Positions 58,313 through 64,000 of a stretch of 64,000 nt of DNA are shown one piece after another (the first letter of the stretch is position 1; each line of letters opens with the position of its first letter). The DNA comes from Ignavibacteriaceae bacterium (GTDB lineage: Bacteria > Bacteroidota > Ignavibacteria > Ignavibacteriales > Ignavibacteriaceae), in the NCBI GenBank assembly GCA_019638025.1, contig JAHBUO010000001.1, positions 124,001 through 188,000 of the forward strand, read 5' to 3'. The notes under the pieces are model-generated. The model ran no database searches, had not been told where the DNA came from, and was given only the letters and a program-made list of their open reading frames with translations. A program made the translations under genes and the position numbers.

Positions 58313-58699
58313 TTACTTACCCAAAGCAACATTTGATACTAATGCTGCTACAATCCACATTATAGCCAGTGCCAATGCAAAGGCGGCAATAAACATTTTG
58401 TATTTGAATTGTTTTTTATCTTTCTTAAAATCTCTTTCCGGTTCATCAACTTTAACTCGGTAATCGCCGTTTTTTACATCCCATCCTTTAACTTTAGGGA
58501 GAGCGGCATCTATTACTGAAATTATTTTTGGTGATTTAATTATTCTAAGTCCCGGTTTGGGTTTGTTAAGAAGATGGTCATAACTGTTTTGAGAAGACCA
58601 CCAATCGGAAGGAATATTAATTTGGTGTTTTTGTGAAACTTTCTTTTGCGTTTCAGTTTTGTGTGCGGGAATTTTCTCCGCCCCATTTTTTTCTTGCAT
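58313..58699 (-). CDS. Hypothetical membrane-anchored protein
   Basis: 128 residues, not recognised. A charged N-terminal region rich in Lys and Gln, a middle segment with DWWSSQNSYDHLLNKPKPG and a single C-terminal membrane helix (about 103-123, MFIAAFALALAIMWIVAALV), as in tail-anchored proteins. It precedes the DUF4623-like gene on the same strand by 36 bases and may be co-transcribed. Confidence 0.6.
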   Translation of the reverse strand: MQEKNGAEKIPAHKTETQKKVSQKHQINIPSDWWSSQNSYDHLLNKPKPGLRIIKSPKIISVIDAALPKVKGWDVKNGDYRVKVDEPERDFKKDKKQFKYKMFIAAFALALAIMWIVAALVSNVALGK

Positions 58700-58839
58700 C
58701 CTGTGTCTCCCTGAGTATAGGTTTAGACTGTTAGTCTGTAATTAAATAATTACGCAATATAAAATAACACAAAAGTTTTGTAATTGACAAGAAAAACTCT
58801 TTGCAAAATTCTTGGCAGCTTTAGCGGTTAGAAAAACAA

Positions 58840-58956
58840 ACCGCTTGAAAGTCGTTGCGATTATTGGAAATGCAATCTCGATTTGTTATTCAATAGCCCC
58901 CATCTTCAGACGGGGGATTATAAAAAATAGAAAAAGGAAAATGGGCTTTAGCCCAA
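58840..58956. repeat. REP-like unit B, degenerate, abutting the transposase gene
   Basis: Part of one unit: CCGCTTGAAAGTCGTTGCG (decayed hairpin), TTGGAAATGCAATCTC, CCCCCATCTTCAGACGGGGG, A-rich run and GGGCTTTAGCCC. It ends two bases before the transposase stop codon. Confidence 0.85.
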
Positions 58957-58958
58957 AC

Positions 58959-59390
58959 TCAAACCAATTCATTAAATCCATATTTTTTCCTGAAATCATC
59001 AACCTCTTCTGAATAAGATTTTATATGATGATGTACTTCTTGGCTAGCGATATACTTTCTTACTTTATCTACAATTGATTTGCTTACGGATAAAGCTATA
59101 TACTCATCCTGCCACTCGAATTTACCCGGAATAAGTTTATTTTCGTTAATCCAATGTGAAGATTCTCCTTTGATTAATTGGATAATCTTCGAAACAGATT
59201 GATTACTTCCCAAAGAAATTAATAAATGAATATGATCGGATACACAATTAATTGAATCAATATAAATCTCTTTTTGTTTTGCATTTTGTTTAATGTGTTC
59301 GATTAACAATGGTTTTAGGTCTCTACTAATTATTTTGTTTCTATTTTTTGTTGACCAAATTAGATGAAGGTAGATATTAATAAATGGCAT
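58959..59390 (-). CDS. IS200-like REP-associated tyrosine transposase (RAYT)
   Basis: 143 residues of the Y1 transposase fold. The HUH motif His53-Ile-His55 lies in SDHIHLLISLG and the nucleophile Tyr113 in RKYIASQEVHHH, the Y-x3-QxxHH form typical of RAYTs. PFINIYLHLIWSTKNR opens the protein. AGGAG precedes the start. It lies inside the REP-like arrays and its 3' end touches one unit, so these are probably its cognate hairpins. It should nick single-stranded hairpin DNA. Confidence 0.88.
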   Translation of the reverse strand: MPFINIYLHLIWSTKNRNKIISRDLKPLLIEHIKQNAKQKEIYIDSINCVSDHIHLLISLGSNQSVSKIIQLIKGESSHWINENKLIPGKFEWQDEYIALSVSKSIVDKVRKYIASQEVHHHIKSYSEEVDDFRKKYGFNELV

Positions 59391-59499
59391 TTTAACTCCT
59401 AAATTTTTGTGCTAAAAAATAGAGATTTTTCTATTATTAGAAAATTTGACTGATGAGATTATTTGTGGTAGGAATGTTTTAGTAGAATAATAATTTTTA

Positions 59500-59990
59500 A
59501 AATAGCCCCCATCTTCAGATGGGGGATAAATAAAAAGGAAAATACAATCGGGGCTTTAGCCCAATGAGACTACGTTAAGTTTGGCTAAAGCCAATTATTA
59601 TGCGGGATTTTTTATAATTCCACGACTTGAAAGTCGTGGCTAATAAAGTCGTGGCAATTAAAAGTCTTGGCTATTGAAGGTCTTCACAATTATTTGGGAA
59701 ATGAAATCTCAACTTGCTTTTAAATAGCCCCCATCTTTAGATGGGGGACAAAAAAAAAAGAAAACACAGAATGGGCTTTAGCCCAATGAGACTACGTTAA
59801 GTTTGGCTAAAGCCAATTATTGGGTAGGCTTTTTTAATTCCACGACTTGAAAGTCGTGGCAAATTAAAGTCGTGGCTAATTAAAGTCTTCGCAATTATAA
59901 GTCTTGGCTATTGAAGGTCTTCGCAATTATTTGGGAGATACAATCTCAATCTCTTATTCAATAGCCCCCATCTTCAGATGGGGGATAAAA
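59500..59990. repeat. REP-like nested repeat array C
   Basis: GGCTAAAGCC at 59583 and 59804 (period 221). The first unit carries four 16-base subrepeats, the second five. The array opens with CCCCCATCTTCAGATGGGGG (59506-59525) and ends with another copy at about 59966-59985, next to the hip operators. Same palindromes as array A. Confidence 0.92.
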
Positions 59991-60026
59991 AAGAGAATAA
60001 AACAAATACATTTTAACTTAAACAAC

Positions 60027-60046
60027 TTATACCTGAAAAGGTATAA
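60027..60046. promoter_or_regulatory. HipB-like operator O1
   Basis: TATACC-TGAAAA-GGTATA (60028-60045), perfect 6-6-6 dyad, extended by T and A. Centre 40 bases upstream of O2. Resembles the known HipB operator TATCC-N8-GGATA. Confidence 0.8.
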
Positions 60047-60065
60047 AAAGCCGCATTTAATAAAT

Positions 60066-60087
60066 AATATACCCGATATGGTATATT
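60066..60087. promoter_or_regulatory. HipB-like operator O2
   Basis: TATACC-CGATAT-GGTATA (60068-60085), perfect dyad extended to AATATACC / GGTATATT. Centre 40 bases after O1 and 41 before O3. Confidence 0.82.
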
Positions 60088-60101
60088 ATAGGCAAAATAT
60101 G

Positions 60102-60128
60102 TTGACATTATACCCGTAATGATATAAA
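60102..60128 (+). promoter_or_regulatory. Possible hip promoter
   Basis: TTGACA at 60102-60107 with TATAAA at 60123-60128, a short 15-base spacer, overlaps operator O3. The assignment of sigma-factor type is uncertain for this phylum. Confidence 0.4.
60109..60126. promoter_or_regulatory. HipB-like operator O3
   Basis: TATACC-CGTAAT-GATATA, one mismatch in the right arm, 11 bases before hipB. It covers the presumed promoter spacer, so bound HipB would block transcription. Confidence 0.7.
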
Positions 60129-60136
60129 TTTCTAAT

Positions 60137-60355
60137 ATGAAAACAAAATTAATTGAGTTTGTAAAAATCAGGAGAAAACTCCTTGGATTATCGCAAGAAG
60201 CACTTGCCGAAAAAGCAGGAGTAGGATTAAGATTTATCCGCGACCTTGAACAGGGAAAAGAATCATTAAGACTTGATAAAGTTAATCAAGTATTACAGTT
60301 GTTCGGTCATGAGATGGTCCCCGGTGAAATTGAGCGTGTAAATAACGATGAATAG
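60137..60355 (+). CDS. hipB: HipB-type antitoxin/repressor (XRE helix-turn-helix)
   Basis: 72 residues with a helix-turn-helix at about 8-60 (RRKLLGLSQEALAEKAGVGLRFIRDLEQGK) of the Y4mF/HipB kind. Expected to bind the three operators in front of it and repress the operon. Its last 8 bases ATGAATAG overlap the start of hipS. Confidence 0.9.
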   Translation: MKTKLIEFVKIRRKLLGLSQEALAEKAGVGLRFIRDLEQGKESLRLDKVNQVLQLFGHEMVPGEIERVNNDE

Positions 60356-60680
60356 AAAAGGGAAGGTTTTCTTTCATGACAAATTTGCCGGAATCATTTC
60401 AGAAAATGAGAATGGTTATTTGTTTGAATATGATGACGAATATATTTCACAAAACTTACCATCAATAAGTTTAACTCTCCCCATAACCAGAAAGAGTTTT
60501 TCAAGTAAAACAATGCTCCCCTTTTTTGATGGATTAATTCCGGAAGGATGGCTTCTTAAAATAACCGAAGATAGCTGGAAAATTAATCCGAAAGATAGAA
60601 TGGGATTGCTTTTAGCGGTTTGTAAAGACTCTATTGGTGCCGTCAGCATTGTAAATGTTGAGGAAAACGAGAATGAATAG
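60348..60680 (+). CDS. hipS: HipS-like protein (HipA N-terminal subdomain)
   Basis: 110 residues matching the N-terminal 'couple_hipA' domain of HipA on its own: GKVFFHDKFAGIISENENGYLFEYDDEY, LTLPITRKSFSSKTMLPFFDGLIPEGWLL and MGLLLAVCKDSIGAVSIV. In E. coli HipBST systems the separate HipS, not HipB, neutralises the kinase. Overlaps the genes on both sides by the same 8 bases, ATGAATAG. Confidence 0.87.
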   Translation: MNRKGKVFFHDKFAGIISENENGYLFEYDDEYISQNLPSISLTLPITRKSFSSKTMLPFFDGLIPEGWLLKITEDSWKINPKDRMGLLLAVCKDSIGAVSIVNVEENENE

Positions 60681-61614
60681 ATGTCTTTACTGTTACGGTC
60701 AATTGTACGAGGGAGATTTTCACTCTGCATGTAGTAAAAAATTTTTCGGAAATGAAATTGCTCCGATTATACCTTACGAATTAAACGATATCTATAAACT
60801 TGGAAAAATTGAAATTGAAAATAGAATTACTATCCCTGGAGTGCAGTCAAAATTATCTGTTGACTTAGATAACACAATTAAATCAGTGCCCAAAATAACT
60901 ATTGTAGGATTCTGGGGAAATTATATTCTCAAACCACCTTCTGCACATTACAATTCTCTTCCCGAAAATGAAGACCTGACAATGAAGCTTGCGAGAATAT
61001 TCGGAATTAAAACGGTTCAACATTCCTTAATAAAATTCAAGAGTGGGGAAATTGCTTATCTTACTAAACGTATCGATAGAGAAAAAAACAAAAAACTTCA
61101 TATGGAGGATTTTTGCCAATTATCGGAAAGACTAACTGAAGATAAGTATAAAGGATCAATGGAATCGGTTGCTAAGATAATCGATAAATACTCGTCTAAT
61201 CCGGGATTGGATAAACTAACTTTATTCGAAATAACTCTTTTTTCATTTCTAACCGGAAATGCCGATATGCATCTGAAAAACTTTTCCGTAATTTATAAAA
61301 ACAATATGATTTATTTATCCCCGGCTTATGATCTATTATCAACAAGATTAGTCATTTCCGAAAAAGATGATCCTGATGAATCAGCTCTAACTATAAACGG
61401 AAAGAAGAGAAATTTTAAGTTGAATGATTTTTTGTCTTTTGCAAAATCATCAGGATTAGATGATAAGCAGATTGAGAACACTTTTAGGTTGTTTGGAAAA
61501 AACTTTGGGGCAGCAAATAAATTAATAAACCAATCTTTTCTGAAGGAAGCCCTTAAGAAATTGTACAGAAATCTGCTTAATGAAAGAGCCGAAATATTGA
61601 ATTTGATAAATTGA
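60673..61614 (+). CDS. hipT: HipT-like Ser/Thr kinase toxin
   Basis: 313 residues from ATG 60673 (GAGG in front). It begins with a C-x2-C...H-x3-C finger (CLYCYGQLYEGDFHSACSKKF), then the Gly-rich-loop region GVQSKLSV with Ser59 and Ser62, near the autophosphorylated Ser pair of known HipT, catalytic Asp198 and Asn203 (NADMHLKNF) and Mg-binding Asp220 (PAYDLLST). HipA/HipT kinases phosphorylate aminoacyl-tRNA synthetases, HipT TrpS in E. coli. Shorter than HipA because its N-terminal domain is the separate hipS. Confidence 0.88.
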   Translation: MNRCLYCYGQLYEGDFHSACSKKFFGNEIAPIIPYELNDIYKLGKIEIENRITIPGVQSKLSVDLDNTIKSVPKITIVGFWGNYILKPPSAHYNSLPENEDLTMKLARIFGIKTVQHSLIKFKSGEIAYLTKRIDREKNKKLHMEDFCQLSERLTEDKYKGSMESVAKIIDKYSSNPGLDKLTLFEITLFSFLTGNADMHLKNFSVIYKNNMIYLSPAYDLLSTRLVISEKDDPDESALTINGKKRNFKLNDFLSFAKSSGLDDKQIENTFRLFGKNFGAANKLINQSFLKEALKKLYRNLLNERAEILNLIN

Positions 61615-61663
61615 TGTTGCTTTTTTTATAAGCACTCTATTTCATTGCAATTTTAGCTGAAAA

Positions 61664-61714
61664 TAATTTCTCGAATTAACCCAAGAAATTCTTGTCGAAA
61701 AAGCCGGAGTTAAG
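61664..61714 (+). pseudogene. Relic of a hipB-like helix-turn-helix gene
   Basis: After a stop the frame reads FLELTQEILVEKAGVKFG and ends in the first repeat palindrome. It aligns with HipB LLGLSQEALAEKAGVGLRF. It is cut off by the start of array D, TTTGGCTAAAGCC. Confidence 0.55.
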
Positions 61715-63195
61715 TTTGGCTAAAGCCAATTATCGGACAGGATATTTTTAACCCCACGACTTAAAAGTCGTGGCTAATTAAAGTCATGGCAAATTAGAGC
61801 CTTCGCAATTATTTGGGAGATGAAATCTCAACTTGCTTTTAAATAGCCCCCATCTTTAGATGGGGGACAAAAAAAAGAAAACACAGAATGGGCTTTAGCC
61901 CAATCAAACATTGTTGAGTTTGGCTAAAGCCAATTATCGGTGTAAGCATTTTTAATTCCACGACTTGAAAGTCGTAGCAAATTAAAGTCATGGCAAATTA
62001 GAGCCTTCGCAATTATTTGGGAAATGAAATCTCAATTTCTTATTCAATAGCCCCCATCTTCAGATGGGGGACAAAAAAAAGAAAACACAGAATGGGCTTT
62101 AGCCCAATAAAACATTGTTGAGTTTGGCTAAAGCCAATTATCGGTGTAGGCTTTTTTAATTCCACGACTTGAATGTCGTGGCTATTGAAGGTCTTGAAAA
62201 TTATTTGGGAGATGAAATCTCAACTTGCTTTTGAATAGCCCCCATCTTCAGATGGGGGACAAAAAAATGAAAAAAACATTTGGGCTTTAGCCCAATAAAA
62301 CGACGCTTGGTTTGGCTAAAGCCAATTATCGAGTAGGATATTCTTAACCCCACGACTTGAAAGTCGTGGCTATTAAAAGTCGTTGCTATTAAAAGACGTG
62401 GCAATTATAAGTCGTGGCGATTGAAGGTCATTTCAATTATTTGGGAAATGAAATCTCAATTTCTTATTCAATAGCCCCCATCTTTAGATGGGGGATTATA
62501 AAAAATAGAAAAAGGAAAATGGGCTTTAGCCCTATGAGACTACGTTGAGTTTGGCTAAAGCCAATTATTGGGTAGGCTTTTTTAACCCCACGACTTAAAA
62601 GTCGTGGCTAATAAAAGACGTGGCTATTGAAGTCGTAACAATTATTAGTAGATGAAATCCAAATTGCATTTTTATAATAGCCCCCATCTTTAGATGGGGG
62701 ACAAAAAAAAAGAAAAAAGCAAATGGGCTTTAGCCCTATGAGTCTGCGTTTTGTTTGGCTAAAGCCAATTATTATGCGGGATTTTTTATAAATCCACGAC
62801 TTGAAAGTCGTGGCTAATAAAAGACGTGGCTATTAAAAGTCTTCGCAATTATAAGTCTTAGATATTTAAGGACTTGAAAATCATTTGGGAGATGCAATCT
62901 CAATTTGTTATTCAATATCCCCCATCTTCAGATGGGGGATATAAAAAATAGAAAAAGGAAAATGGGCTTTAGCCCTATGAGTCTGCGTTTTGTTTGGCTA
63001 AAGCCAATTATTATGCGGGAATTTTTATAAATCCACGACTTGAAAGTCGTGGCAATTAAAAGTCTTCGCAATTATAAGTCGTGGCTATTAAAGTCGCAAC
63101 AATTATTAGTAGATGAAATCCAAATTGCATTTTTATAATAGCTCCCATCTTCAGATGGGGGATAAAAAAAAGAAAAGACAAAATGGGCTTTAGCC
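61715..63195. repeat. REP-like nested repeat array D (seven units)
   Basis: GGCTAAAGCC at 61718, 61922, 62125, 62314, 62553, 62757 and 62996; periods 204, 203, 189, 239, 204 and 239. Each unit holds the hairpins CCACGACTTGAAAGTCGTGG, GAGATGAAATCTC (or decayed), CCCCCATCTTCAGATGGGGG and GGGCTTTAGCCC, with 2, 3 or 5 subrepeats of 16 bases after the first hairpin. Apparent reading frames on the minus strand at 62201 and 63056 are by-products of the repeat. Confidence 0.94.
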
Positions 63196-63229
63196 ATCCG
63201 GCTTGAGTGACCTCCCCAAAAACCAACCC

Positions 63230-63247
63230 AAACGGTTTTAACCGTTT
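63230..63247. other. Hairpin at the end of array D
   Basis: AAACGGTT-TT-AACCGTTT, a perfect dyad of 8-base arms between the last unit and the shared flank. It is not part of the standard unit. Confidence 0.6.
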
Positions 63248-63249
63248 AC

Positions 63250-63385
63250 CCACCCCAAAAAATCCTTAACTATTTTTTAACATAAAACCTTTGGAATCAC
63301 AGAGATATATACTTATTTTTTGTAAGTTGATAATCAGATGTATTACTCCTCTCCCCTAATAATTGGTTTGATTATTTTTATTTTG
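63250..63385. repeat. Array-end flank, copy 2
   Basis: Same sequence as at 51035-51170: CCCCAAAAAATCC, TTTAACATAAAACCTTTGG, AATCACAGAGATAT, GTTGATAATCAGAT, then TTTGATTATTTTTATTTTGT. Lies between array D and the VapBC pair. Confidence 0.75.
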
Positions 63386-63516
63386 TTTATATTTTTTGCT
63401 GACGGTTATTATCACTCCGAAGTTTTGAAAAAATAATCTGTTTAAAGTTGAGGCTACTCATGTGGCAAAATAAATGTAAGCAAAGAAGAATTACGTTGTT
63501 AACCAGGATGCAAAAA

Positions 63517-63726
63517 ATGGAAAAGTATATTTTAACGATCACCGATGGTTCTAAAAAAGAACTGTTGTTGAGGTTTCTTAAAGAAATTAATTTCGTACAT
63601 ATTGAAAAGAAAGCAGAAGATGTGTTACCCCAATCCGAATCTAACTTCAAAGAACTTTTTGGAATTTGGAGAAATAGAGACATTTCGCTAAATGAGATTA
63701 GAAACAAAGCTTGGAATAGAAACTGA
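63517..63726 (+). CDS. VapB-like antitoxin
   Basis: 69 residues from ATG 63517 (AGGA 8 bases before). MEKYILTITDGSKKELLLRFLKEINF and a C-terminal NFKELFGIWRNRDISLNEIRNKAWNR tail of the kind that threads into a PIN toxin. Two bases separate its stop from the PIN gene. Matches the general layout of VapB-type antitoxins; no clear DNA-binding fold is obvious. Confidence 0.75.
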   Translation: MEKYILTITDGSKKELLLRFLKEINFVHIEKKAEDVLPQSESNFKELFGIWRNRDISLNEIRNKAWNRN

Positions 63727-63728
63727 TC

Positions 63729-64000
63729 ATGGTTTTATGCGATACCAATATCATTATTGAGCTTCTAAAGGGAAATGTCAAGGTTATTAATGTTATTGAG
63801 AAAATTGGGCTGGATAACATCGGTATAAGTGCTATCACAGAAATGGAACTTTACTTTGGAGCTTTTAATAAATCAGAACTTAAATTTATAACGAAACACC
63901 TACATGGAATACCTTCATATCATATCCATAATGATATTTCAATAATGGCGGTTACACTGACTGAACAATATTCGAAAAGTCATAAATTAAGTATTCCCGA
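63729..64000 (+). CDS. vapC: VapC-type PIN-domain RNase toxin, truncated by the window end
   Basis: First 90 residues: MVLCDTNIIIELLKG with catalytic Asp5, SAITEMELYFGA with the conserved acidic residue (Glu) near 42, HNDISIMAVTL, and HKLSIP just before the expected third acidic PDA motif at the edge. Site-specific RNase toxin inhibited by the protein encoded just upstream. Confidence 0.88.
   Translation, partial: MVLCDTNIIIELLKGNVKVINVIEKIGLDNIGISAITEMELYFGAFNKSELKFITKHLHGIPSYHIHNDISIMAVTLTEQYSKSHKLSIP

Noticed and set aside
61715-63195. CRISPR array
   Set aside because: Repeats recur every 189-239 bases and the DNA between palindromes is itself conserved from unit to unit, with no unique spacers and no cas genes.
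62201-63253. Short minus-strand reading frames (62201-62404 and 63056-63253)
   Set aside because: Both are translations of the REP-like unit and repeat its hairpins; no ribosome site or protein family.

Overview
The window is an AT-rich bacterial chromosome segment, most likely from the Ignavibacteriota (Ignavibacterium/Melioribacter-like, within the Bacteroidota-Chlorobiota group). The taxonomic call is inferred from four secreted proteins ending in the type IX secretion (T9SS) sorting module with the QNYPNPFNP motif, from the mixture of anaerobic ferredoxin-linked and aerobic-type 2-oxoacid enzymes, and from gene content such as PIN-PhoH, DUF1015 and a GGGP-synthase-like gene. No rRNA or tRNA gene was seen.

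Layout. 1-7.6 kb: truncated aspS, a homodimeric pyruvate:ferredoxin oxidoreductase, a DPP IV-type peptidase and a Yip1-like membrane protein. 7.7-15.5 kb: Lrp-glnA operon, RlpA-like protein, thioester-containing alpha-2-macroglobulin. 15.8-22.3 kb: four-subunit 2-oxoacid:ferredoxin oxidoreductase operon, a ferritin-like miniprotein, 3-hydroxyacyl-CoA dehydrogenase behind a candidate sigma-54 promoter, acetate kinase and an SPFH protein. 22.4-29.3 kb: a protein with one c-type haem motif followed by a probable outer-membrane barrel (Cyc2-like layout), a TauE/SafE permease, a six-PAS hybrid histidine kinase and PIN-PhoH. 29.4-31.2 kb: a type II restriction-modification pair. 31.4-35.7 kb: translationally coupled DUF1015 protein, TPR histidine kinase and DRGH nuclease. 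35.9-42.1 kb: two thioredoxin-fold proteins, a GGGP synthase gene split by an in-frame stop, gmhA, a flavoprotein and an M14 carboxypeptidase. 42.2-50.5 kb: a chemotaxis receptor and a complete pyruvate dehydrogenase operon (E1-E2-E3).

50.5-64 kb is the accessory part. It holds T9SS-secreted proteins and long arrays of a roughly 200-bp unit built of five palindromes and a variable number of nested 16-bp repeats. Embedded in the arrays are an IS200-like REP-associated transposase (RAYT), a three-gene HipBST-type toxin-antitoxin operon preceded by three evenly spaced TATACC-N6-GGTATA operators, a relic of a second hipB-like gene, and a VapBC pair that runs off the window. One T9SS protein is thrown out of frame by a 10-bp tandem repeat; removing exactly one copy restores a perfect signal peptide, which suggests phase variation. 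A degenerate minisatellite with T-tracts at exact 20-bp spacing lies between two convergent T9SS genes.

How it fits together: pyruvate can be oxidised by PFOR (ferredoxin) or PDH (NADH), acetyl units can be drained through acetate kinase, and branched or 2-oxo acids through the KOR/VOR operon, which suits a facultative anaerobic heterotroph that degrades peptides and polysaccharides with secreted enzymes. The best candidates for something undescribed are the nested REP/RAYT arrays with their toxin-antitoxin cargo, and the repeat-controlled secreted protein.
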